DNA of 41,870 nucleotides from Candidatus Acidiferrum typicum (lineage in GTDB: Bacteria > Acidobacteriota > Terriglobia > Acidiferrales > UBA7541), in the NCBI GenBank assembly GCA_025463055.1, contig JAOAPV010000003.1, positions 1 through 41,870 on the forward strand. Direction: 5' to 3'. Position 1 is the first letter of the stretch. Every line of letters begins with the position of its first letter. Under the pieces are notes generated by a model. The model saw only the letters and a program-made list of their open reading frames with translations. It was not told the DNA's origin and did not search any database. Positions 17,041 through 25,035 of the stretch are shown in pieces. The position numbers and the translations under genes were made by a program.

Positions 17041-18549
17041 ATGCTGATTCCTTTGCGCCATGAAAATATGGAGGGCCGCCGCTGGCCGATCATTTCGATC
17101 GCTCTGATCGTCATCAATTTCCTCGCATTTTTCGCAACGCATTGGCAGATTGAAGCGCAAAACCCGAAGCAGGCCGAGCTACGCGTGCACATTCTTCTTC
17201 TTGCGGCGATGCACCCGGAACTAAGCATGAACGCCGAAGCGCAGGAATTCGTCACCAACTTCCGCGAAAAGAATCCCTCGCTCTGGAAAACAGCCGTATC
17301 GCAGACGCGCAGGCCCGAGGATGCCTGGGAAGTAAAAATGCGCATGATCGAAGACGGTGCGGAGCTGCAGCGGGAGATGGATACGCTCGAGCAAGAATAC
17401 GGCGAAGTCGAGCACGACTCCATTTTGGCGCATTACGCCTTTATTCCTGCGCATCCGCAACCCATTTCCTACGTCACCGCGAATTTCCTGCACGGCGGCT
17501 GGATGCACATCATCGGCAATATGTGGTTCTTGTGGCTTGCGGGCGCCATTTTGGAAGATACGTGGGGCCGAATTATTTATCCTATTTTCTATTTCCTTTC
17601 TGGAGCCATGGCGTTGATGTTTCACGCTTGGGCCAATCCCGGCAGCCTTGTCGCGACGCTTGGCGCATCCGGCGCTGTCGCTGCTTTGATGGGAGCGTTC
17701 CTGGTCCGCTTTCCAAAAACAAAAATCGAAATGATTTGGCTTTTCGGGTTTGGCTTCCGTTCGTATCGCTTTCAGGCGCGAGCTTACTGGCTTCTGCCTC
17801 TATGGCTGTTCATGGAACTATTTTCAGGGGCGATCTTCGGCGGTTCTTCGGGGGGAGTTGCGCACTGGGCGCACGTCGGCGGGTTTGTCTTCGGCGCGGT
17901 GGCAGCGGTCGGGCTCAGTTATTCAGGCCTCGAGCACGTCGCGAATCAAGCGATCGAAGCAAAAGTCACGTGGACTGCTGAACCCGCCATCGTGCAAGCC
18001 ACGGAAAAACTGGATCAAGGGAACCTGGACGAAGCGATCGCCGTTCTGCAAACACACGTGGCGAGTAGCCCAACATCGATTGACGCTTGTACGCTCCTGT
18101 CGCAGCTTTATTGGCGCAAGAACGACATTGCCAAGTATCACGAAACAATGATCAAGCTCTGCCAGATGCACTTGAAGGCGCAAGATGTTGATGCCGCATG
18201 GCAGGATTTCGGCGAATATCTGAATTCTGGCGGCGAGCGTATGCCCGCCTCTACCTGGTTGGAGCTTTGCCGCTCGGCAGAGGGCCAGCAGAATTTCGAG
18301 CGCGCCGTAGAGGAATACGACAAATTGGCACGCGCTTACCCGACCGAACGGCAATCCCTGCTCGCGTTGATGGCGGCGGGAAGGTTGTCTCTGAACAAAT
18401 TGAAACGGCCAGCCGAAGCGCTACGCTTCTTCCAGGCCGCGGCAACTTCGCCCGTTCCACACCTCGATTGGGAAACGAATATTCAGGGCGGAATTACAGA
18501 AGCACACAAGGCGCTAACTGCGATTGAGGTACCAGCTGTAAAGGTCTAG
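17041..18549 (+). CDS. Rhomboid intramembrane serine protease with TPR-like C-terminus
   Basis: A 502-residue protein. The first membrane segment is at about 17-34. A soluble, charged insert of about 100 residues follows, then the rhomboid core with FLHGGWMHIIGNMWFLWLAG at about 149-168. The catalytic Ser is about 210 in GASGAVAALMGAF and the His about 278 in AHWAHVGGFVFG, so the Ser-His pair is complete. From about 310 to the end the sequence is helical and TPR-like (ATEKLDQGNLDEAIAVL; AVEEYDKLARAYP), probably cytoplasmic. AGGAGG lies just upstream of the ATG. It should cut membrane proteins; its targets are unknown. Confidence 0.9.
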   Translation: MLIPLRHENMEGRRWPIISIALIVINFLAFFATHWQIEAQNPKQAELRVHILLLAAMHPELSMNAEAQEFVTNFREKNPSLWKTAVSQTRRPEDAWEVKMRMIEDGAELQREMDTLEQEYGEVEHDSILAHYAFIPAHPQPISYVTANFLHGGWMHIIGNMWFLWLAGAILEDTWGRIIYPIFYFLSGAMALMFHAWANPGSLVATLGASGAVAALMGAFLVRFPKTKIEMIWLFGFGFRSYRFQARAYWLLPLWLFMELFSGAIFGGSSGGVAHWAHVGGFVFGAVAAVGLSYSGLEHVANQAIEAKVTWTAEPAIVQATEKLDQGNLDEAIAVLQTHVASSPTSIDACTLLSQLYWRKNDIAKYHETMIKLCQMHLKAQDVDAAWQDFGEYLNSGGERMPASTWLELCRSAEGQQNFERAVEEYDKLARAYPTERQSLLALMAAGRLSLNKLKRPAEALRFFQAAATSPVPHLDWETNIQGGITEAHKALTAIEVPAVKV

Positions 18550-18639
18550 ACCTCGCCACCACGTTGTTTTAAAGCGAATGGAGTGACAAGGATTACGCCG
18601 GACTTAACCTGTTTAATCACTAATTACGGTTAGGCGCGG

Positions 18640-19053
18640 TTACGCTGTGCTGGCAGCTCTAATCGGAATCGTTACGCTCGAAACTGCGTCGGAAGATGCG
18701 AGCATGTGGCAGCGCCCATCGAAGATGCCGCCTGGGTCGATCACCATGCATGGCGAATGAACCTCGCCGGTCACTACGCCCTTGGCCTCGATCTCAACCC
18801 GGCCCTTGGCGAAAATTACCCCGTCGAAACGTCCGGAGATCACAACCCGGTTACCTTCGATCTGCCCCTCAACCTTGGCGCCTTCACCGAGGATCACCGT
18901 CTGCTCAGAGATGATGTTGCCTTTTACATTGCCGTCGATACGGAACGTGCCACTAACGGTGAGCGTTCCGTCGAGAGTCACGCCCTGGTCAATGAAGCCT
19001 GTCCACTCTTCGTTGCTTGCGCCCTTTGTCGCGCCGGGCCACTTCCACGCCAT
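18640..19053 (-). CDS. Bactofilin
   Basis: A 137-residue protein with the bactofilin domain, a short beta-helix that polymerises into cytoskeletal filaments without nucleotide. Visible: TGFIDQGVTLDGTLTVSGTF, then RIDGNVKGNIISEQTVILGE and VEIEAKGVVTGEVHSP, spaced as in this family. The first 17 residues are a short tail (MAWKWPGATKGASNEEW) that may bind membrane, and the C-terminal tail is brief. It lies just downstream of parA-parB on the same strand. In other bacteria bactofilins help place the ParABS machinery at cell poles, which fits the location. Confidence 0.92.
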   Translation of the reverse strand: MAWKWPGATKGASNEEWTGFIDQGVTLDGTLTVSGTFRIDGNVKGNIISEQTVILGEGAKVEGQIEGNRVVISGRFDGVIFAKGRVEIEAKGVVTGEVHSPCMVIDPGGIFDGRCHMLASSDAVSSVTIPIRAASTA

Positions 19054-19179
19054 GACGACCCCCTGGAGAGACTCATTCCACTTTAGCGGCGTTCACAGAC
19101 AAGTCAACGCGACGTTGCGATGGAGTTGTCGAATAAGATGACAGTTGAATCTTAGTTGATACAAGCGGCGAGGCAGAAG

Positions 19180-20082
19180 CTATTTCATCAAGCGATCGTA
19201 TAAGCCCATGAGTTGACCATCTTCGTAATACTCCAGCACGAGCTGCCCGGGGCGGGCCTTGGTTTTTTCTCTCAGCAGGACTTTGGTGCCCAGATGCCGC
19301 TGCAACTCTTCAAGCGCGGAGCGAATGTTTGCATCTTGCGGTACGCTCAGGACGGGACCGCCGGTACGGGCACGGCGCGCGGCCAAACGCTCAATCTGGC
19401 GAACAGTTAGTCCACCCCGCGAAGCGCGGTGCGCATAGCGCATTCGGAGTTTTACGTCGACGACTGCCAACAAAGCGCGGCCGTGGCCCGCGCTCAGTTT
19501 GCCTTCCTCTATCCAGTCTTGAATATTTGGTTCCAGCTTTAGGAGACGAACGGCGTTAGCCACGGTAGTCCGGTCCTTGCCGGTACGTTCTGCCACAGCT
19601 TCTTGCGTAAGGTCGAACTCTTCCATCAACCGGTCGAAAGCGCGCGCTGTTTCGATGGCGTTCAGGTCTTCGCGCTGGATGTTTTCGACCAGGGTCATTT
19701 CCAACGCCAATTCGTCGGAAACGTGGCGGACAATCGCCGAAACCTTGGTCAGCCCGGCGCGCTGGGCTGCACGCCAACGTCGTTCGCCGGCGATAAGCTG
19801 GAAACGTCCCCCAATGGGCCTAACCACGAGTGGCTGAATGATTCCGCTGGCTTTAATCGATCGCGCGAGTTCTTCGAGCGCCTCCTCACGGAAGCGCGTG
19901 CGCGGTTGGTACGGACTCGGGTCGATCAGGTCAATATCGATCTGTTGTGGGCCCGCCGACATCGTTTCCCGGCTCGGCGCGGCCGCAGTCCCAACGGCAG
20001 CCGGAGAAGGCGGCGGTGCAACCTGCGATTCAGGCTCCCGAATGAGCGCTCCGAGCCCCCGTCCCAGCGCGTTTCTCGTCAT
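19180..20082 (-). CDS. parB: Chromosome partitioning protein ParB
   Basis: CTP-dependent clamp that loads on parS sites. 300 residues. The N-terminus MTRNALGRGLGALI is typical of the part that meets ParA. The nuclease-like ParB N domain has IDLIDPSPYQPRTRF, then GIIQPLVVRP and LIAGERRWRAAQ (the CTP-binding GERRxR motif). A helix-turn-helix follows (LTQEAVAERTGKDRTTVANAV). The C-terminal dimerisation domain ends in YYEDGQLMGLYDRLMK. The ATG at 20082 has AGGAGGT 8 bases upstream, inside parA. Its start overlaps parA by 53 bases. Five parS sites lie upstream of parA. Confidence 0.97.
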   Translation of the reverse strand: MTRNALGRGLGALIREPESQVAPPPSPAAVGTAAAPSRETMSAGPQQIDIDLIDPSPYQPRTRFREEALEELARSIKASGIIQPLVVRPIGGRFQLIAGERRWRAAQRAGLTKVSAIVRHVSDELALEMTLVENIQREDLNAIETARAFDRLMEEFDLTQEAVAERTGKDRTTVANAVRLLKLEPNIQDWIEEGKLSAGHGRALLAVVDVKLRMRYAHRASRGGLTVRQIERLAARRARTGGPVLSVPQDANIRSALEELQRHLGTKVLLREKTKARPGQLVLEYYEDGQLMGLYDRLMK

Positions 20083-20836
20083 TGGCGATTACCTCCTGAG
20101 CGAGTTGTGTGTAGCCCTCGGCCCCTTTGCTGTGTAGGTCATAGAAAATAATAGGCTTACCGAAACTTGGCGCTTCCGCGAGCCGGACATTCCGCGGAAT
20201 GATGCTCTGAAATATCTGTGTACCAAAAAAACTGCGCAAATCCGTGGCGACTTGGCGCGAGAGGGTGGTCCGCTCATCATACATCGTGAGCAAAATGCCC
20301 TCAATCTCGAGACTTGGATTCAAGGTCCTGCGAATTCGCATAAGGGTGTCGAGGAGTTCCGAGACACCTTCGAGAGCTAAATATTCGCATTGAATAGGAA
20401 CCAACACAGCATCTGAGGCCACTAGAGCATTCAAGGTCAGCAGATCCAAAGCGGGAGGGCAATCTAGCACGATAAAGCGGTATTTTTCGCGAAGGGTATT
20501 CAAGAGAGCTTGCAATTTGTACTCGCGGCCCTCAGCGGAAACCAACTCAACTGCCGCGCCGGCGAGATTTTTATCTGCCGGTACGACATCTAGGCCTTCC
20601 ACTTGCGATTTCTGGGCAATTCGTTCAAACGGCTCGTTTAGAATTAGTAGGTTGTAGAGAGTGCGCCGGGCGGGATCTTTCTGAAAGCCGATCGCCGCCG
20701 TAGCATTAGCCTGCGAGTCGCAATCGACAAGCAATGTGGGCTGGTCGGCCGCTGCAAGGCAGGCGGCTAGGTTAACGGCGGTTGTTGTCTTGCCCACTCC
20801 GCCCTTTTGATTGGCCACAGCAATGATCCGCGCCAC
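20030..20836 (-). CDS. parA: Chromosome partitioning ATPase ParA
   Basis: MinD/ParA-family ATPase that binds DNA non-specifically and drives segregation of ParB-parS complexes (Soj type). 268 residues. The deviant Walker A motif is KGGVGKTT at about 11-18 in ANQKGGVGKTTTAVNLAA. The Walker B region is FIVLDCPPALDLLTLNAL. No N-terminal helix-turn-helix is present, as expected for chromosomal ParA. Starts at GTG 20836 after GGGGG. The last residues (DEKRAGTGARSAHSGA) extend beyond the usual end and are encoded within the start of parB. Confidence 0.97.
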   Translation of the reverse strand: MARIIAVANQKGGVGKTTTAVNLAACLAAADQPTLLVDCDSQANATAAIGFQKDPARRTLYNLLILNEPFERIAQKSQVEGLDVVPADKNLAGAAVELVSAEGREYKLQALLNTLREKYRFIVLDCPPALDLLTLNALVASDAVLVPIQCEYLALEGVSELLDTLMRIRRTLNPSLEIEGILLTMYDERTTLSRQVATDLRSFFGTQIFQSIIPRNVRLAEAPSFGKPIIFYDLHSKGAEGYTQLAQEVIANDEKRAGTGARSAHSGA

Positions 20837-20885
20837 CGAACCCCCGTGGGCGAAAACTTAGCAAAGCTAGAAAGTAGATGCAAGA

Positions 20886-20901
20886 TGTTTCACGTGGAAC
20901 A
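20886..20901. promoter_or_regulatory. parS site 1
   Basis: TGTTTCACGTGGAACA, an exact match to the 16-base ParB-binding sequence known from Bacillus. First of five in the gap between parA and rsmG, about 50 bases upstream of the parA start, so ParB loading here might also affect parA transcription. Confidence 0.95.
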
Positions 20902-20944
20902 CTCGAGCTTTGCGAAAATCATTGGTGCCCTGGCTGGAAAGGAT

Positions 20945-20960
20945 TGTTTCACGTGGAACA
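20945..20960. promoter_or_regulatory. parS site 2
   Basis: TGTTTCACGTGGAACA, identical to site 1 and in the same orientation, 59 bases further on. Confidence 0.95.
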
Positions 20961-20989
20961 TCTCCGCGAATGCGAGCGCCAATTAGGAT

Positions 20990-21005
20990 TGTTCCACGTG
21001 GAACA
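20990..21005. promoter_or_regulatory. parS site 3 (perfect palindrome variant)
   Basis: TGTTCCACGTGGAACA, one base different from sites 1 and 2 and fully palindromic. 45 bases after site 2. Confidence 0.92.
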
Positions 21006-21029
21006 CTGCGATGGAAATTGAGAGTGCGA

Positions 21030-21045
21030 TGTTTCACGTGGAACA
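21030..21045. promoter_or_regulatory. parS site 4
   Basis: TGTTTCACGTGGAACA, identical to sites 1 and 2, 40 bases after site 3. Confidence 0.95.
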
Positions 21046-21058
21046 CTTTGTCGGCTCA

Positions 21059-21076
21059 GACCCCGTCGAGGGGGTC
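21059..21076. terminator. Small hairpin between parS sites 4 and 5
   Basis: GACCCC at 21059-21064 pairs with GGGGTC at 21071-21076 around a six-base loop. It lies downstream of rsmG on the minus strand and may be a weak terminator; no T run follows. Confidence 0.4.
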
Positions 21077-21090
21077 AAGTCAAGGTGATT

Positions 21091-21106
21091 TGTTCCACGT
21101 GGAACA
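21091..21106. promoter_or_regulatory. parS site 5 (perfect palindrome variant)
   Basis: TGTTCCACGTGGAACA, identical to site 3, 61 bases after site 4 and 35 bases before the rsmG stop codon. It is the last of the cluster. Confidence 0.92.
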
Positions 21107-21140
21107 ATCGACTCGGCATGACTACCATGAAGCGGTAACC

Positions 21141-21797
21141 CTATGGCGGCGCTGTGCCTTCTCGAACTCCGACCAGGAGGAAACGCTGCAGTGAGTGCGG
21201 AATCGCAATCAGCTCTTTCCAATTCCATCCGCGTACCTTCTTAACTTCCTCCACGTCGCGCCCCCCGACCCAAAGAACCGCTTCTCTTGCCGCGACGCGT
21301 TCAGACCCCGCCCAACCCAAGAACTTGTCAAATTCTCCTAAAGCTCGTGAGCATGCAAAATCCAGCGGAGCGATTTCCTCGCCCAGATCTTCATAACGAC
21401 TGACTAAAACTCGCGTGTCGGAAAAGCCTAGTTCCCGTACGACCTCTGCCAGGAAAGTGGCCTTTTTCACGTTTGATTCGATGAGAATCACTTGAAGCTC
21501 TGGGCGCGCAATTTTCAGCGCCAAACCCGGAAAGCCTCCGCCGGAACCCACGTCGGCAAGCCTGCCCGCGTCCAGCGGCATCGCTGCCGCTGCATACATA
21601 CTTTCGCAAAAATGACGATACAGCACTTCCAACGGATCGCGAATGGCGGTCAGATTTATCTTTTCGTTCCAAACCAGCAGCATAGACACATAGCGCTGAA
21701 TAGCGGCAATTTGGGCAGTAGTTGCCTCTAATTGGAATTCGTGCAGCGCTTTGACTATCGCGTCGGCCGACAGGGGAGCTGTGTTCTTGGTTAACAT
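21141..21797 (-). CDS. rsmG: 16S rRNA (guanine(527)-N7)-methyltransferase
   Basis: Methylates G527 of 16S rRNA in the 530 loop (formerly GidB). 218 residues. It has the family N-terminus with VWNEKINLTAIRDP, the SAM-binding motif LADVGSGGGFPGLALKIARP at about 90-109, LIESNVKKATFLAEV, and the motif DFACSRALG. The neighbouring parA and parS sites match the usual rsmG-parA-parB order near origins. It starts 5 bases after the end of the CPBP protease gene on the same strand, so the two are probably cotranscribed. Confidence 0.96.
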   Translation of the reverse strand: MLTKNTAPLSADAIVKALHEFQLEATTAQIAAIQRYVSMLLVWNEKINLTAIRDPLEVLYRHFCESMYAAAAMPLDAGRLADVGSGGGFPGLALKIARPELQVILIESNVKKATFLAEVVRELGFSDTRVLVSRYEDLGEEIAPLDFACSRALGEFDKFLGWAGSERVAAREAVLWVGGRDVEEVKKVRGWNWKELIAIPHSLQRFLLVGVREGTAPP

Positions 21798-21802
21798 AAC
21801 AT

Positions 21803-22522
21803 CTAATGTCCATTCGTTTGTTGTGTAACTGCTTTGTTGTTAATCAGATACTTAGGCCCAGCCGTCCCGGCAACCACGTCCACGCCGACATGCCACACAA
21901 TCACCGGGAGCACGCTACCGAGTACTGCCCGCGAAATGCCAAAGAGAATTCCCAGCACCATGGTGCTCACGAAACCAGCGCGGCCCTGGTACAGATGCGC
22001 CAGTCCAAAGAGGATAGACGACAACAATACCGCCACACCGGTCGGCAAGCCTGTTCGACTAATCACCGCCATGGCAAAACCCCGATACAAAAACTCCTCG
22101 CATATTCCGGCCGTAAGGGCTAACCCTAAAAAGGGAATCAGCTCTTTCGTGCTTTGCGGAAGAATGCGTTCTGCCAATGCCTGAAGCGGTCCTCGCAGAG
22201 GACTGGCGGAGCGCCCCATGCGTCGCAGGTTCAGCCACTGCAGCGTCACGATCAACGCGGCGCCGAACACGGTAATAGCCAAAAGTCTGAAGCGCCCCGG
22301 CATCGCCAAGCCAAGCTGCGTCGCAGTGTATCCGTGCGCCCAGGCGCGCCATGCAGCAACGGCAGCGGCAATCCACTGAAATGCGATTGTCGAAAAGTAA
22401 AGCGATAGACGCTCGCCGGATTCGACATGCGGTTTGGCCATGAGCTGCTGCAACCTCTTGCGGCCGCGCCATGGTACGACGACGCCCAACACCAAGAAGA
22501 TCAGCAGAATGTCCCAAGGCAT
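21803..22522 (-). CDS. CPBP family intramembrane protease
   Basis: About 239 residues with several membrane segments (first at about 4-17, later LLAITVFGAALIVTLQW). It has the Abi/CPBP motifs: EEFLYRGFAMAV with the paired Glu and Arg, then FGLAHLYQG, and a third His region VIVWHVGVDVVAG. These are the metal-ligand and catalytic positions of Rce1-like intramembrane glutamic proteases. The substrate is unknown; some bacterial members give immunity to their own peptide toxins, but no peptide gene is visible here. The ATG at 22522 starts close to the first membrane segment; a TTG at 22549 is an alternative. Cotranscribed with rsmG. Confidence 0.87.
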   Translation of the reverse strand: MPWDILLIFLVLGVVVPWRGRKRLQQLMAKPHVESGERLSLYFSTIAFQWIAAAVAAWRAWAHGYTATQLGLAMPGRFRLLAITVFGAALIVTLQWLNLRRMGRSASPLRGPLQALAERILPQSTKELIPFLGLALTAGICEEFLYRGFAMAVISRTGLPTGVAVLLSSILFGLAHLYQGRAGFVSTMVLGILFGISRAVLGSVLPVIVWHVGVDVVAGTAGPKYLINNKAVTQQTNGH

Positions 22523-22654
22523 GCGGGATGAAAGCACGTTCGGGCGCAAACGCGCAATACCCGCGCCCGCACCCTGCTCCTATGTCACGAGCAGGAGAGT
22601 AGTGGCATCCTTAATATGGTGTAGTGAGTACGACTGAATCGGAGAGGTGTTCCG

Positions 22655-23734
22655 TTGGCGACGCAAGTGAAACTGACATCTATGGCCAAGGCGGCGGGCT
22701 GTGCCGCGAAGCTAAATCCGGCAACGCTTGACGCGGTGTTGCGCAAGTTGCCGCGTCAATCGGACCCCAATGTTCTGGTTGGCTTTGACACCAACGACGA
22801 CGCGGGAATCTACAGAATTGCCGAGGACATCGCGCTCGTGCAGACCGTCGATTTTTTTACACCGATTGTGGACGATCCATTTCTCTTCGGTCAGATCGCG
22901 GCGGCTAATGCGCTAAGCGATGTGTATGCGATGGGCGGGCGGCCAATCTCGTCGCTCTCCATCGTAGGCTTTCCGGAAAAGGGCGATCCCGCAATTCTCG
23001 AGCAGATCATCCGCGGCGGTCTGGCGAAAATGAACGAGGCGCGCTGCAGTGTCATCGGCGGCCACTCGATACGCAATGAAGATATGTTGTTCGGCTACGC
23101 TGTCACGGGATTGATCAATCCAAAGCGCGTCTGGCGGAACGTCGGCGCGCGCGAAGGCGATGCTCTGCTTTTCACGAAACCGCTCGGGACGGGTGTTATC
23201 ACCACGGCGCTGAAAAAGGACTGTGCGACAGAAGCATCACTAACGGCGGCGGTTTTGGCAATGACAACGCTGAACGATGCCGCTGCTGCGGCGCTGCGGG
23301 AAGTCGACGAGAACTCCGCGGATAGCCCAAGCATTCACGCAGTCACCGATGTCACGGGCTTTAGTTTGCTGGGCCACGCACGTGAGATGGCGCTAGGTGA
23401 TCCGGCCCACGGTGTTGCGCCGGTATCCTTGGAAATCGATTATTCCGCTTTTAACTATTTCCCTGGCGCGGTCGAAGCTGCGCGCGAAGGGCATCTCTCC
23501 GGCGGACTGAAGAATAATCGCGCATTTGTCAGCGATTGCGCGAGCTTTGCACCAAGTGTCCCTGCCGAATATCAGGATCTGCTCTTCGACCCGCAAACTT
23601 CTGGCGGCCTGCTCGTAGCTATCGCTTCGGAAGCTGCGGAAACTGCTCTCGCAATGTTGCAGCGTCACGGCGTTGCCGCACGACGTGTTGGCACAGTCGT
23701 GGCCAAGCGTTCGCCACTTCTTGCCGTAAGTTGA
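22655..23734 (+). CDS. selD: Selenide, water dikinase (selenophosphate synthetase)
   Basis: Makes selenophosphate from selenide and ATP, the selenium donor for selenocysteine tRNA and 2-selenouridine tRNA. 359 residues. The N-terminal catalytic Cys and Lys are in AAGCAAKLNP, at about 16 and 19. The E. coli GCGCK motif has a second Cys; here it is Ala. Other motifs: VLVGFDTNDDAGIY, LVQTVDFFTPIVDDP, LSDVYAMGGRP, and the C-terminal LLFDPQTSGGLLVAI. Start is TTG at 22655 with GGAGAGGTG upstream. selA, selB and selC are not nearby. Confidence 0.95.
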   Translation: MATQVKLTSMAKAAGCAAKLNPATLDAVLRKLPRQSDPNVLVGFDTNDDAGIYRIAEDIALVQTVDFFTPIVDDPFLFGQIAAANALSDVYAMGGRPISSLSIVGFPEKGDPAILEQIIRGGLAKMNEARCSVIGGHSIRNEDMLFGYAVTGLINPKRVWRNVGAREGDALLFTKPLGTGVITTALKKDCATEASLTAAVLAMTTLNDAAAAALREVDENSADSPSIHAVTDVTGFSLLGHAREMALGDPAHGVAPVSLEIDYSAFNYFPGAVEAAREGHLSGGLKNNRAFVSDCASFAPSVPAEYQDLLFDPQTSGGLLVAIASEAAETALAMLQRHGVAARRVGTVVAKRSPLLAVS

Positions 23735-23772
23735 AATCACGCAACTAGTAGTAAATCCGCTAGACTTTCCGG

Positions 23773-24990
23773 ATGGACACCATCACTCACGGCATTGCCG
23801 GCGCGCTGATCGCGAAGGCTGCCTTCCGCGGGCAAGATATGCTTGCCGCAAAGCCCGTAAATCGGCAGCGCATCATTACTTGGTCGTTGATGCTCGGTGC
23901 GATTTTCCCGGACTCCGACGTATTTCGCGAATTTATCTCGCACAACGATCTCCTAATCCTGACCTGGCACCGCAGCATCACGCATTCGTTAGTGTGTCTG
24001 CCCATTTTCGCGGTGGTCCTCGCGGCTCTGACGCGATGGTTTGCCCGCTGGCGCAACTGGGACTCGCCTTCCTTTGCCGCGCTAACTGGCATTTATGCCA
24101 TCGGTATTCTCAGCCACATTTTGATGGACCTGATCACTTCGTTCGGCACGATGATCTGGTCGCCGGTGAAATGGTCGCGACCAGCGTGGGATCTCGTTTT
24201 CATCGTAGATTTCACGTTTAGCGCGATTCTGCTCGTTCCGCAGCTTCTTGCGTGGGTTTATAGAAAACCGGAAGGATTGCAGCGCCGCGCCATCGGAAGC
24301 TGGCTTGTTTTCGTAGTCGGGACGCTCGCAGTGGCCTTCATCGGGCAAGTGATAGGTGCGCCGTTTTCGACAGGAGGGGTTTTCGCGGCGATCGTCGTAC
24401 TCACAGCCGCGTTTCTTTTGCCCGCGATTCGCAACGCGGGATTGCGCGTGCCGCTCGGAACATGGAATTTGGCGGGATTACTGCTGTCGCTCGGCTACAT
24501 CGGAGCCGCGGTTTACGCACATCGCATAGCGCTAGAACGCGTCGACAATTTTTCTTCCTCGTTGCACCTCGACGCACAATCGCGTGGCGCGCTCCCGTTC
24601 CCGCCATCGCTTTGGCATTGGGACGGTTTAGTCCTCACACCACGCGGAGTCTATGAAGTACGCATGAATCTCGGTGGAGACGCTAAAGAAGTGCAGGCGG
24701 CCGGTACCGCTCCCGAGTCGGCTCCCTCTCTGACTTACAGCTTCTATCCGGACGCCCCGCCAAATCCATACATCGAAGCCGCCAAGCGCCTCCCGGAAGT
24801 TCATACAGTCCTGTGGTTCGACCGCTTTCCGGTGACGCGCTTTCATAAGGAAGGCGCTGAAGCGATCGTCGAAATCTCCGACTTGCGCTTTCCCCAAATG
24901 AAGCCCGGCCGCCCGTCGTCATTCACCTATCGCGTCCGCTTCGGTCAAGATGGCACTGTGATATCGCAAGGCTGGGTGAAAACCAAGTAG
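23773..24990 (+). CDS. Membrane-bound metal-dependent hydrolase (YdjM type)
   Basis: A 405-residue protein. The N-terminal half carries the conserved histidines of the YdjM/YfhO-like family: MDTITHGIAGALIAK, later DNDLLILTWHRSITHSLVC-like sequence, and ILSHILMDLITSFG. Four or five membrane segments lie between about 70 and 270. The C-terminal 150 residues are soluble and probably outside. The biochemical activity of this family is poorly known; the name rests on the conserved His/Asp residues. It begins 38 bases after selD on the same strand and is perhaps cotranscribed, with no functional link known. Confidence 0.85.
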   Translation: MDTITHGIAGALIAKAAFRGQDMLAAKPVNRQRIITWSLMLGAIFPDSDVFREFISHNDLLILTWHRSITHSLVCLPIFAVVLAALTRWFARWRNWDSPSFAALTGIYAIGILSHILMDLITSFGTMIWSPVKWSRPAWDLVFIVDFTFSAILLVPQLLAWVYRKPEGLQRRAIGSWLVFVVGTLAVAFIGQVIGAPFSTGGVFAAIVVLTAAFLLPAIRNAGLRVPLGTWNLAGLLLSLGYIGAAVYAHRIALERVDNFSSSLHLDAQSRGALPFPPSLWHWDGLVLTPRGVYEVRMNLGGDAKEVQAAGTAPESAPSLTYSFYPDAPPNPYIEAAKRLPEVHTVLWFDRFPVTRFHKEGAEAIVEISDLRFPQMKPGRPSSFTYRVRFGQDGTVISQGWVKTK

Positions 24991-25035
24991 GGGGCCAGCG
25001 CCTTAGCCAAAATTGTGCGGGCGTCGTCTCAGAAG

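Noticed and set aside
20886-21106. The repeated 16-mers as a CRISPR array.
   Set aside because: Sites are palindromic, match parS, and the gaps (24-45 bases between sites) vary too much for CRISPR spacers.
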